Positions 25,351 to 38,000 are shown, counted from the first letter of the stretch. The stretch is DNA of 64,000 bases from Owenia fusiformis (GCA_903813345.2 CAIIXF020000002.1:6315772-6379771), one strand, 5' to 3'. Notes: generated from the letters alone by a model not told the origin. Translations and numbers: made by a program.

Positions 25351-25628
25351 GTCCAGATATTTTCTCTTCAGAAATCATCTATGTGAAGGTCATTGATCAA
25401 TTTTGGCTTGGTAACATATTTGCCACTGAAGGCGAAATAGGTCAAATGGCCACGCCCTTTTTTACGCGAATTCTCCCCCCCCCATTTTTGCATCTCCGGA
25501 ACCGTTGGACATAGAAGGTTGTGTGACCACCCAAAATGTCCGGAATGGCCACATTATAGGGGGTCAATAATACATATGTATTTAAAAAAGTCAATGGTTC
25601 TCAAGATATTTGCCAAAAACTGATTTTA
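25351..25628 (+). repeat. Extra direct copy of the outer arm segment
   Basis: This 278-bp segment repeats 24585-24862 at a constant offset of 766 bp, with a handful of substitutions (gtccagatatt for gtccagagatt, gcgaattc for gcaaatac). It breaks the symmetry of the foldback, being present only on the left side. Confidence 0.9.
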
Positions 25629-26141
25629 ACATGTTACGCACAACAGTTTTCATCTATCCTGCATCATTTAAGACTGAATCCGCAGCTTCAATCTAGTCAG
25701 ATCAGCGAAGGAAACAAACTTTTTTGGTTGTTGAGTTGAAAATTAAAATTTTTTAAATGTATAATCATATTCCTACATCTTATTAGTATAATATTATGAC
25801 AAAGCAAGAGTACATACACCATTTTGAGTTTATTTGAGATACATATGCTCCATATTTTGGAAGTTATTAAGGTGACATATGGTCACCCCTGGGACGTCAG
25901 AAGCCAAAATGAGAATTAATAATTTCTAAAATGTACAATCATTTTTCTACTTCTTATTACTAATATTATGACAAAGCAAGAGTACATACACCATTTTGAC
26001 CACATTTGAGATACATATGCTCCATATTTTGGAAGTTATTAAGGTGACATATGGTCACCCCTGGGACGTCAGAAGCCAAAATGAGAATTAATATTTTTTT
26101 AAATGTACAATCATTTTCTTACTTCTTATTACTAATATTAT

Positions 26142-26517
26142 ACCCTGCGTGCAGAGTCTAGTTAAACTACACTCTGCCTAGTAGAGACCATATTACAGTT
26201 TAGTAGCCCCGCCCCAACGACGGGTACCGGTGACAGTTTGGGTAATAAATCACTTCTGACCTACGCGCTGACCTTTCTTCCACCAGTCAGCGAGCTTGAA
26301 GAAACATACGCCAAATGCGTTCTAGTTAAATATGCGCATGTCATTGGTCAATTCCGGGCTCAACGATGACGTTAGAAGGGATGACCATATATAGAACGTC
26401 GGTCAAATTTGGCCGACGAACACTGATTGGCGCGGTGAGTTCACAGGTTTATTCTAGTTTGAAAGAGTGAAGACGAAGCTCTCTTTTAAGAAGTGAAGTC
26501 AAACGAATGCAAAGGGT
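26142..26517. mobile_element. 376-bp GC-richer insertion with 11-bp target duplication
   Basis: The insertion interrupts one satellite unit and is flanked by ACTAATATTAT on both sides (26131-26141 and 26518-26528). Ends are ACCCT and AGGGT. The first 40 bp contain a hairpin, GCAGAGTCTAGTT paired with AACTACACTCTGC (one mismatch, almost no loop). Its base composition is clearly richer in G+C than its surroundings. The middle holds CCCCGCCCC, two ATTGG (inverted CCAAT) sites, TGACGT and TATATAG, like an RNA polymerase II promoter. No open frame is seen. The class is unknown: short inverted ends plus an 11-bp duplication do not match one superfamily cleanly. Confidence 0.85.
26206..26440 (+). 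promoter_or_regulatory. Promoter-like cluster inside the 376-bp insertion
   Basis: A GC box (ccccgcccc, about 26206), an inverted CCAAT (cattggtca, about 26343), TGACGT (about 26365), TATATAG (about 26387) and a further ATTGG (about 26426) lie within 235 bp in a plausible order for plus-strand initiation. The cluster is read from motifs only, and the expected transcript would run into the satellite. Confidence 0.35.
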
Positions 26518-26998
26518 ACTAATATTATGACAAAGCAAGAGTACATACACCATTTTGACCACATTTGAGATACATATGCTCCATATTTTGGAAGTTATTA
26601 AGGTGACATATGGTCACCCCTGGGACGTCAGAAGCCAAAATGAGAATTAATATTTTTTTAAATGTACAATCATTTTCTTACTTCTTATTACTAATATTTT
26701 GACAAAGCAAGAGTACATACACCATTTTGACCACATTTGAGATACATATGCTCCATATTTTGGAAGTTATTAAGGTGACATATGGTCACCCCTGGGACGT
26801 CAGAAGCCAAAATGAGAATTAATATTTTTTTAAATGTACAATCATTTTCTTACTTCTTATTACTAATATTATGACAAAGCAAGAGTACATACACCATTTT
26901 GAGCACATTTGAGATGCATATGCTCCATATTTTGGAAGTTAATAATGTGAGATATGGTCACCCCTATCCTGCATGATACCAAAATTTTAAATTTCAAT

Positions 26999-27821
26999 AA
27001 ATTTTTTCTCCGCTGGTACATAAGCTATTGATCTAATTTTAAGTATGTGGTATGAACATGTATAGGTCCTTCAGAATGAATTTTTTCAGTACATTTCGTA
27101 CCTTAACGAATCTAAAATAAGTTATTACACGTACAGAAATAGGTGGCGCCCCTGTAGTGAATTTCAAGATATGCCCTTATTTTCACCCTAATCCACACAA
27201 GAAAATTCATACTGATTGTAAATAATGTTTTTGATAAGATTTTATTAGTATTTCAATGTCATTTTACTATTAAAATGTGTTAAAAAATTATTTTATACCC
27301 CTACCCCCTGTTTGAAAATGAATAGATGGCGCCTCTTTAACTGCCCATAGCGAATTCGTTTACCACACATTTTTATTCCAACCAAGATGAATTTATTCTA
27401 GAGAGTGTCTGGAATAAAATGATACCAACAAACCTTTTTTCCCAGCCGAGTAACGAAATCGGAGCTAGGGACAGGATCAAAGGAGAAAATAGTGGAGTTT
27501 TCATTCTAAAATCAGTTTTTGGGAAATATCTTGAGAACCATTGACTTTTTTAAATACAAATGTATTATTGACCCCCTATAATGTGGCCATTCCGGACATT
27601 TTGAGTGGTCACACAACCTTCTATGTCCAACGGTTCCGGAGATGCAAAAATGGGGGGGGGAGAATTCGCGTAAAAAAGGGCGTGGCCATTTGACCTATTT
27701 CGCCTTCAGTGGCAAATATGTTACCAAGCCAAAATTGATCAATGACCTTCACATAGATGATTTCTGAAGAGAAAATCTCTGGACATAGAAGTGCATACTC
27801 AACCAGCATGAGCTACTAGAG
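26999..27821 (-). repeat. Right arm of the foldback element
   Basis: This is the inverted partner of the left arm. It keeps a short segment (gcccatag preceded by tagatggcgcctcttt) that the left arm has lost next to ctatgggcag, so the arms are no longer being perfectly homogenised. Confidence 0.88.
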
Positions 27822-29410
27822 TATATAGGATCAATCAACAGATATCAACAAAATATTAATTATATCCGGGGACGACACATATGTCTAAAGTGGGGAGAAG
27901 TGTAGCCTCTGCTATAGAATAAATTGCATGTAAATGTGATAGACATAAACCAGACACCTGAAGCACTCATTAGCAAGTATCTTTTACAATACCAATGTAG
28001 CACTAATCCAATATTAATTGGACATTATCTACAGGGGATACAACTATAACACTATTATCAATGAGAGTCTGTATATGAGACGATTCGTTTGTCACGAAAC
28101 ACTCCATCGAGTTAGGAACATGAAAAGTATCGCCTAAATATCATCAAATATGCATGATTTTTTAGACTATTGAATATTGAACCAGACATTTATAAACAAT
28201 GGTGTTAACATGCAAATATAAGCTATCTAGTACTTTTGAATATAGGAAAAAATTCTGATTTTCTCATATTAAGTTCATGAAGTGTGTCTTTCTTTGTATT
28301 ATGATGCATGTACAGGGTATCATAACAAAGGTATGCTTCCAACCTGTCTTTATTAATAATGCTGGATTTAATATCATCTTAACTGATTTGTTTATAGAAA
28401 CATAAATAACATTATATCTGGGATATAATGCTCTTTATTAATAATTACATTGTACATCTTATGATTTAAATCAAGTCATCTCACGCATAAATAAGAATGA
28501 AATTCAACATGGTGGTCACGTACTGACTTTGACAGTAGAAAATATTATCAAATTAATGTGAAATTTTATGCATGGGAAATAGATCTACAAATGAAGGAAT
28601 ACCTGTAAATAAAATATAACTTTTTTTAATTGTTTAGGCATATTTTTTTCTATCAATTTAAACTTGGTTATTTTTTAATCATTTTTAAATATTCTTTCTC
28701 ATTTATCTGATGCTAGTCAGAATATGTCCACTTTGGAAATATATATTTCCCTCGGGATAAACTCAATATTCAAAACCTCCAAGTGCATAACCCTTATCCA
28801 TAGACAAATAATAGGTTTATATTTTACAATATCAACTTCATAAATCTTGCAATCATTTCAGACAAAGGACTCTCATAGAAAGTTCCCAATAATAACATCA
28901 TATTGACAGAGTACATTATAAAAAATAACAATATAAAAAACTTGTCAAAACAGTACATTATTAATTCATTTTGTAATATCGGGGAACTTGATAATTTCAA
29001 TAATTGATAGACGTTTTATATTTACCTGTCATTCAGCCGAACAATCATATGATTCTGTCTACGATATTGTTCGATTATACTCTCTACGATCCTACTAGAA
29101 TTGTAACTCTACGATCAAATAAGATCAATCGAACTATTTGATTTATCATATTGCGAGCGAAATTGTTGATTTGCAACCAATCATATTCTAGCTGTCAATT
29201 TTATCAATCAAACCAGTTCAAAAGATTTCACGAGTAGTGCATATTTTACGATATTCCTCTTTAATTTTGATTTCTTGAGTTGTTTGCATTTTTTATAATT
29301 TATAATGTCAACTAAATTATCTTCTGTAGCAGTTGTTGCCTCCTCACTTTTGATTAAATTTTTCATTAATTTTGATCTCACTTTATCTAAAATTCATGCC
29401 AATTCCTTGT

Positions 29411-29552
29411 TTTTCTCTCTAAAATTTGAATGAACTGTCTGATTTTCTTGCATTTCTATACAATTTAGAGTGTTGACTACATGCCTATCTAATTTATTCC
29501 TTGCTGATTCCACTCTTTTCCACTCTATTTTCCATTTTAAACCATGACCCCA
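29411..29552 (+). repeat. R1 repeat, copy 9
   Basis: Complete and close to the consensus. A diverged relative (ttcctctttaattttgatttc) lies just upstream at 29255-29390. Confidence 0.85.
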
Positions 29553-30329
29553 GGGATAGCGTCTCAGAGGATTCTATTCTAATGATAGCTGTTCAATATG
29601 ATTGCTTCCAATAATGACAAATACAACGATCAATATACCAAGAAATAATAAAACATTATCGAAATATTTTTCATTAATATGAAATCATCGCAGAAAAACA
29701 CCCGCAAATATATTCTATCGTGTTAAAGTAATGTAAATGCACAAAAATCAAATTGGCTCTAATACAATAACTGATGATAAATATATAAAGGATATGTATC
29801 GAAAACATAAATTGAGTTGACACCAAATTTTTTTCACAAAATGTCAGAAGGCCATGCCTCTTTAGGAAGATATGGCAGAAAATTCAGCATGTTTTGCATC
29901 AAACCCCCTTATCTAACTCCGATCCCTATTTTTAACATAGGAAATCTAGATAGGAAAGACAGGGGCCTCCAGACCAGATGCAATACTAGAGAAACCCATT
30001 AACACCTTATATTGGCAACTAAAAACATCAATTCATCTTACGTTCTGTAATCTCTTTTACCGGGAAATAAGTAAAAGTGATTCAAAATCAATAGAAATTT
30101 ATTCGATTTTTGACATAATAGAGCTTCGCAGAATATAAGTGGCAAATGTGAAATGAAAATCCTGTGGCTTACGATTCAATTTCCCTGCGAAGAACTTGAA
30201 TAATTCAATAGATTTCTTGCTAAATGATTACAAATTAGTTTTTTAGATGGGAGAAGAAGTGTAAGGTTAGATTAATGTTGGTTTAGAGACTGTGTCTCAA
30301 TTTTCTTTCTGGACATGCTTATTTTGCTC

Positions 30330-30472
30330 GATTTCTCTCAAAAATTTGAATCAACTATCTGATTTTCTTGCATTTCTTTACAATTTAGAGTGTTAACTAC
30401 ATGCCTGTTTACTTTATTCCTTGCTGATTCCACTCCTTTCCACTCTAAATTCCAATCAAAAATATGACTATT
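30330..30472 (+). repeat. R1 repeat, copy 10
   Basis: Complete; followed by attttttcttatgggttt, which shows the 3' extension of the family. Confidence 0.84.
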
Positions 30473-32080
30473 TTTTCTTATGGGTTTAATTCATTCTAAT
30501 GAAATAGCATCTCAAATGTGATCTAATGTCCAGATCAATGACCAATTCCCGAAAACACTAAAATTGAAAATGACATCTCAAGGACGCTAACTGACCCAGA
30601 TTCTGACCGCAAACTCAGATGATTTTAAAATCGTAATTGACAACGGGAGATATTTATGCCTCACTGCATGATACCAAACAATCCAGTTCTGATAAATAAC
30701 TATAAAATAAATAAATGTAATACTCTACCGCTACCCTTTTCAATCGTTTGGTTTCAATACTTGAGAAAGCGTCATCTATACTCTTTAATTTAGCCTTAAC
30801 CAATCAGATTGGATGGATCAAAATCAAGCCACCCAATCAGAGCTATATCGCTGCATTTTCTACCTCAATAAGTAACTGGTATTCCTTTCATATTCAAATG
30901 TCCATAAAAGGCAATGACAGATTCATTTTAGATCGTTAAGATCCACAAGCATCTAAACTGCAAAATTATATATTTTAGTCAGAGCGAAGTTATTAGTAAT
31001 TACTCCTATCCCACGGGAATCAACGTAAAACCTTGAGTACATTAAACTACAAACCTGTACTACATTCATCATATTTCATTACACATTCAATTACATAAAA
31101 AAATAAATTGTATTTTCTAACGAAACCTGCATTGATCTCCATTGAAAATTATAACCTTCCAAACCTATTACATTGTTCATATGAAATTCTCAAGTTTATA
31201 ATGCATTTCCCTCGAATGAAATACGTCCCTTGAATAAAATTCAATTGTCTAACAATTGTTGCCGTTTTCTCAAAGAATTGGAGAATATGTATGATTTTTA
31301 GGGATTTTAATACAATTTAGAATCCATATGTTATGTTAGACCTTCAAAATATGTGTCAGGTCGTTAAGAATTGTTTATCTTTAGCGATTAAAAAACTTAT
31401 CACGATTAAATCTTACCAAGGGAGGGGTATTTATTCTGTCTGCTAATTTCTTTATTGATTTAACATGGGGAAAGATATACATGCAATCCCGGGATCAATA
31501 TAATAAATTACAAGGTACATCTAGCTAAATATATATCATAACCCACTTCAATCTTGTACAATTGATACTAATTTCTATGAATATGATTGAATACTGTTGC
31601 AAAATGAGAGTTGGTGATCATCTACTGATTTCGGTCACATTCTGCATTGCATGAATATACATATAAGCTCTTGTTTTTAAATGGGACACCCCACAGTGAC
31701 CAGGCTATCGATATTTACTTTTTGGCCAATACCCATACACTGTATGAACATTATTCAAAAACGTATCTCTAAAAATAAAACTTTTTTGAAAAGAGATCAT
31801 ATCCAAATGTACCGATATTCAGATCCTATTTTTTCACCAGGAGAATCATCCTCACTCTGATGGTCAGTAATAATAGCTATTCTCTGACTTGGATAGACAA
31901 ATCTACAGATAAGATGCTGATTACATTTAAAATGCACCCCCCCCCAAAAAAGTGTCAAAATAGTTGCCTTGAAGAGGAGTTTCAATTTCAACTTATTTTC
32001 AAAATTTCATACAAAATGAAATTGAATTACTGAAAATAGGAAGCTGCTGCTAGGAAAGTCAGAATTTGAAATTCCAAAAA

Positions 32081-32146
32081 GTGAAAATGGATATATTCTG
32101 AGTGAAAATGGATAAATTCTAAATGAAATGGATATATTCTGAGTGA
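32081..32146. repeat. About 21-bp tandem, 3 copies
   Basis: gtgaaaatggatatattctga and variants. Confidence 0.78.
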
Positions 32147-34019
32147 GAGCCCCCTACCTTGCTGTTGGTTCGATGAACCTTCTACTTCAAGTGTGTAGTA
32201 CATCCTCTTATAGGCTTTCCGATGGTATAATCAATACATGCCCATATTTGTCACAGTCACTTATCTTTCAACAATATTTTCATTAAAGCAATAGCTGCAA
32301 GTTAAAACACTACTTTTCCATTTAGTGGAACCTAAGGACATCTACTCCAAGTTTTTTGTATTATTTATCTTAACAGTTCATGTTTCTATTTTAAAAATAA
32401 AAAGTTGCTCCATGGGGAATATATCCTTTTTTATAGATAAATAGAGACGACAGTGTCTCTCAAGAAGTTATTGTTACTAATAATCTATCCAATTGATTGA
32501 TACGCTGTACCTAGTGTAGCTACTGCTCTTTTATAATCCAATATTTTTTTGCGATAAAATTTTCCCAAGTATAATTAATACGAAATCTCTCCTGGTTCTA
32601 ATATAAACTGATATAATAAACTTCCTAATTTTAGTCTGGTTTAAAACAAGTTCGAAACATAAATATGTCACATATGGTTTTACTGTCAGTAAAATCCAAG
32701 TGTTTCTAAACTGTACTGATCCGACTGAAGTTCCGATACTGACTGAGATGAGATGATTGAACTAGATCGGGAAGTATGCATATTGATTCACGATGTCATA
32801 CTTTTTGAATCAAGATCTCCCCTGCTATTAAGTTAATCCTTTAGTAAGTCATTTTTTCCAAGGCTTGAATAGCTAATGGCCATCTTATGTTTTAACTAAT
32901 CTCTAAACAAAGCCTAACCATTCAACTCTGATAATGAAACCCACATTCCAATGCAAATTCATATTAGATTGAAGTGAGAGGCAGAATTGAGATAAAATGG
33001 ACCAATGACAAATTGTGGTCATAAGCTACCAAAGTGGGAACTATAGTCTCGTTAAAATGCCTCCAATGAATAACATTTGAAAATTAATATCATATCAATA
33101 TTGACATGAACTTAAGTGACAAAAAATTGTCGCATTCTTTCATAAAATTGTGGGTGCCCTGAAAAACTCATAAAAATAATGATTTGTCTACAATTATCAT
33201 ATTTCATCAAATTGCATAAAAGGCATGAAAAAGGCGAGAAAATAAAGAGACTAGGGTTAAAGTATATAAACCTAAATGAGCAAAATTTCAGAAAAATGTA
33301 CACTTTTTACCGAGAGAAAAATTGGAGGAAACAGCGTGATCAAAGTGAAATTATATTGATGAGCAGTTATACAAATAGTATGGTTTGGATACAATAAAAC
33401 CACTGATAAGCCTATTGTTTCGAAAACCTAACCATTATTCTAATGCAAACCATAACTAAGGAGTCTTATTAAAACTTAATGCAGTCTGAATCCTACCATT
33501 GAACAGAACCAGTGTTTTCTGTAATTATCATTTGAACAGCATAAGAAAAAATAACAAAATTAGCCGACAAAAAATAACAGCATACAAGATGAAACGCAAT
33601 GAAATTAAGCTACTCAGAGCACAATTGTAACAATTAACGAGCCTAAAAAAAGAAGAATAACGAACGTAGACCGGGTCGCTGATAAAATTCTAATTTGTTT
33701 AGCTTTCTATTGAAGTTAATCTCAATTTTATTAGTCAAATATCCGAAGACGTCCCGTCAATAATACATGGGGAATGATTCATACACTTTAGTAGGCCGCT
33801 AAGTGTTTTCTGGTATCCTATTGTTTGCATATACTTTAAGCCAGTAACTAAATGTTTAAAAATACTACTTAATGTATCGGTTATTGCTCATCTCCTTCTA
33901 GATTAATCACAAAGTTAATTGATAAAAAAAATTGAGATGTGTGCTTTTGGGTTTTCACTTTGAAGTGAATATCTCTTAAGAAGTAAATGCAATTTTAAAG
34001 AAAAAATGAATTCTGTTTA

Positions 34020-34255
34020 AAGAAGTCAAGATTTCTTTCAAGATTAAGTCCTTTCTAAATAGATGAACATATCTTTAAATAAATAGCACCTTTCTAAATA
34101 AGTGAACATATCTTTAAATAAATAAACACCTTTCTAAAAATATAATTTCAAGAAATGAACACCTTTCTGAAGAAGTGAACACATCTCTAAAGAAATGAAC
34201 ACCTGTAAATGCATCGAATGAACACCTTTCTAAAAAAGTGAACTTATCTCAAAGT
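34020..34255. repeat. Degenerate gaacacctttctaaa tandem
   Basis: Units alternate gaacacctttctaaa with gtgaacatatctttaaa at about 17-20 bp spacing. Confidence 0.65.
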
Positions 34256-34931
34256 AAACATTGAACTATAAAATAATAAAAACAATTTTTTTTTGAAAAA
34301 CCTTTTATCTTGCACCTATATCAAATATTTAACGTCATTCTTAATATCATTCTCCTTCAAATTCAAATTGTCATGTCTCATACACAAAAAATTGCACAGT
34401 ATAATTATTCAGCATAAATACTCTACAATTCTGAAAACTTCGCTTAAACGCTAATTCCCGCAAAATGATATTGCATCAACCCTTTCTGGTAAACAAATCT
34501 ATCGTCAATTACAAAACGACATCCTCATCCCTAAGCAATTTATTCAAGATTATAACTGTATCGAAGTGTCATCAGATTCTAATACGAGGATTCTACGGAT
34601 GCAGTGATGTTGATAGCTCGCGTCTTTGCGTCTTTGGCGCAATTTTAACAGGGAAGACGCAGATTCCTTACCTCAGTGCGTCCAATCTGTAAAATCATGA
34701 CGCAGTCTACGATCTAGATCAATACTTACTTGAAATCTCCCGACATTGAACTAAATAAACCCCTCTAAGTTCTAAATTCAGTTTGTTTATTTATCTTTTT
34801 TGACCTTTCCCCTTTCGGCGATTGATTACAATTGCTAGACCCCTCTGGGAGTCAATTACGGGCCTAATTTAGAGACGGGAAATCTGATTAGTCGAAAGAA
34901 TGTAGCGTAATCGGGCAGAACTCCCCACTGA

Positions 34932-34936
34932 CCAAT
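34932..34936 (+). promoter_or_regulatory. CCAAT box upstream of the hAT-like gene
   Basis: CCAAT in the context gaccaatcag lies 39 bases before the proposed ATG. No TATA box is evident between them. The assignment is by position and motif only. Confidence 0.3.
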
Positions 34937-34974
34937 CAGTAATAACGTTTCATTCCTGAGTCTGGGTTTTAAAA

Positions 34975-35046
34975 ATGCCGCCAAGGAAGAAACTAAAAAA
35001 CATCCCCAGCGGCAATTTAACCTTGGCGGCATTTCTTCAGAGAAAG
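34975..35046 (+). CDS. hAT-like gene, exon 1 (start codon)
   Basis: This exon encodes 24 basic residues, MPPRKKLKNIPSGNLTLAAF followed by LQRK. It ends AAAG|GCAAGT, an exact match to the consensus of GC-type donors. A short basic start followed by L-x-x-F-L is common in transposases of this kind. The nearest GT (GTCATT) is a poor donor and would break the frame. Confidence 0.65.
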
Positions 35047-38000
35047 GCAAGTCATTTTGCATTTTATTATTTATTACTCTACTATTTCTACTGAATGTGC
35101 AATGACATGGACTTTTTTCACGATTATTCTCCCACATTGACATACATTTATTATCATCCAAATTTTCTGAGTCAGCATTCTCCCTACCCGAATTTGTTTG
35201 ATTTGGAACTTCATTTTTTAAATGCCGAACCACCGGCGAGTAAGTGTAAAATACAGAGAACCTCTGGCTAATTTTTACTGCCGTACCCCATGAGATAAAG
35301 TGAAACCCCTGAATGAAAAATGATAAAATACAGGGGAACCCCTGGCCAATTTTTTTAAAATATAATTTTGATAAAATACAGGGGAACCCCTGGCCAATTT
35401 TTTTAAAATATAATTTTACTTTATTGCTTGTTTCAGAAGCAGGAGCAAGACAAATCAGAAAGTGACTCAGATGAGGAAAACCAATGCATTAAATCAACTA
35501 ATAACACTATATCTAGTAATAGTGCTGCTGAAAATGTTGGGACAGAAAGAGCAAAAAAACAAAGCAGCCTGAAACTCGGCAAACCAAGAACATTCAATCC
35601 AAAATGGACTCAAACATATAGCTGGCTAAGATATGATGCGCAAACAGGAATGTGGTGTGATACCTGTCTCAAAAACAAGAAAAGTAATGCCATGACAACC
35701 TTAAAAAACCAAAATTACCGTCACTCAACCTTGACACGACACGTTCTTCTAATTGATCACAAGCAAAGTCTTGAGAACAATATTTTGAAAGGCCACAGGG
35801 AAAAACAGCTCCAAAAATATGTGAGTGAAGAAGATAAGGCTGCTAGGGCGTTGCTGCAGATAATCAACTGGATGGCCATGGAGGACCTTCCAATGGCAAA
35901 ATTTCCTTCATTCATGTCATTGTCACACACACTTAAAGTCCCTGATATCTCTATTCTCCAGAAAGGCAAAGACATTCACTATGAGTCACGTTATGCCGCA
36001 ATGGAACTTTTAAAAGCCCTCTCTGACGCTGCAGATCAACAGACTATCAAAATTTTAAAGGACTCTCCGTTTGTCACCGTGTTGGTTGATGAATCAACAG
36101 ACATTTCTAATACAAAACGATTGAGCATCTATGCCCAGCATATTAATCCAACAAATTTTGAACCAGGCACAACTTTTGTAACAAATATTGAGTGTAATGA
36201 TGCAACTGGAAAGGGAATAGCAAATGCTATACAAACAGAACTAGGAAATAGAGGCGTTTCTATGGAGAAAACTGGGAGCCTTGGTAGTGACGGCGCTTCT
36301 GCCATGACTGGCCAGGATAAAGGTGTGTTCATTATTTTGTGACTAGAAAGTTGTAAAAAATAAATACATGTATAAGTGTACAGTGAATAGTGTAAAATTC
36401 CAATTATGAACAAATGCTATAAAAGTAGAAAATATAAAATTGCATTTAAACATGTAAACATATTATAAAATTAAGTTAAACATTTCATGCACGTGTAAAT
36501 CATCTGTAAATAACAATCTGATTGTATCTGCTTGTAGGTTGTGCTGGTATGCTCAAGCGGTTGAACCCACATCTTGTCAACATTCACTGTATGGCCCACT
36601 GTCTCGCTCTGGTGTCGTCACAGGCAGCAGATTCCATTCAAGATCTGAAAGAACACCAACAAGTACTCACAGACTTATTTTACTACTTTAAAGCCAGTCC
36701 AAAACGTGCCAATCAAATCAAAGACTTCCAGAAAGTCCTCAACGACCCAGTATTGACTTATAAAGAACTACACTCCGTCAGGTGGTTGTCATACTATAAT
36801 GCACTACAGAGTGTGTTCAGAACACTGGACAGTCTACTATCATACCTATACGATGCAGCAAGTGACCTATCCAAGAATCCTAAAGCAAATGGATTGAAGA
36901 AAAAGGTATATATATTTACAAAAAATGTTATAAATATTATATATTTAGAATGTGATAATAAATACTTAAAAGATTCAGTACTGCTAAAGTAAACTTTTTT
37001 ACATACCCAAATAAATCCTGTTACATGAAAACATTTTCAAAATTGCCATTTGCTGTTTTAGATTGGGAGTGAGAAGTTCATCCTGCTCACAGGAATAATG
37101 ATGGATGTTATGGCACCGATCACCATCCTGTCTCAGTTCCTGCAAACAGAAAACCTTGATATTGCTTTAGTGAAGGTAATTGAATTATTAATCTAGAGTT
37201 TGAGAAAATCAGATACCAATTATAGGAATGTTACTGTATTATTTTTTACAAACAGCTGTCATGTGGGCGGCATTATCATAATATTATAATTATCACTTTG
37301 ATCTAAATTTAGGTGAAGCTGGACCAGTGCAGAGATGACCTAAACAAGTTGAGAGAGGGTGGGCACTGTTGGAATGAAGTGAAATCATCCATGCAAGAGA
37401 TACAAGATGGAGAGCTGTCATACCTATCATACAAAGGCCATCGAATCACCAAGTCAGCCCTAGACTTTGAACGCCTAAGAAATGGGTTTATTGACAAGAT
37501 TCTCGAGAACCTAGATAGGAGGTAATTGGAGCCTTAATATTTAATATAAATAAAGCAAGTTAGGCTAAATGCCAAGTTGTATGCTCTACCTATAAGTACA
37601 TGTATTGTTACACATTTAAATTGTATGTAAATCATGCTTGCAATTGTCAGTCTGTTGTATTTATTATCAATTCATTTGGCTTCAGGTTTCCGGAGAATGA
37701 CACGAACCTGGTGCACTGTTTTAGCGTGTTAGCCATGCGACCACTATCCTTTCTGAGTGCTGAAGAGAAGGAGCAGTATGGATGTAAAGAGATGGATGTG
37801 CTTCTACATTTCTATGGCAAGGAACAGAAAAAGGTGTGGAAAGAAGATGGGGCTACACACATGAAATCCAGCCCACCAATTGTTGACCCTGTGAAGTGTG
37901 CAGAGGAGTGGCAGGAGCTGAAGGAGACTGTTTTGGCAGAGCAATTCCCAAGGGATACAATGTGGAAACTATGGTCACTAATAAATCAGTACCACAGTGA

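Larger units (their letters stand above)
25738..26963. repeat. 172-bp tandem satellite (about 5 copies)
   Basis: The anchor gacaaagcaagagtac recurs at 25798, 25970, 26529, 26701 and 26873. Spacing is exactly 172 bp once the insertion at 26142-26528 is removed. Each unit contains the near-palindrome gtgacatatggtcac. Copies three and four are almost identical, while the outer units are more diverged, the usual pattern of unequal exchange in the middle of an array. Confidence 0.92.
24548..27821. mobile_element. 3.3-kb foldback element with ~0.8-kb inverted arms and a satellite core
   Basis: The left end CTCTAGTAGCTCATGCTGG and the right end CCAGCATGAGCTACTAGAG are perfect inverses, each flanked by TA, which suggests a TA target duplication. 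The arms (24548-25350 and about 26999-27821) are nearly identical apart from about 20 bp present only in the right arm (aagaggcgccatctattc, near 27318-27342). The left arm is followed by a second direct copy of its outer part. The core is a 172-bp tandem array. No transposase is seen; the only open frame in the arms is 62 codons and appears in all three copies simply because they are copies. Confidence 0.88.

Noticed and set aside
34856-35233. Minus-strand open frame of 125 codons opposite exon 1 of the hAT-like gene
   Set aside because: It lies antisense to the spliced exon 1 and intron 1 and has no identifiable domain; treated as a shadow.
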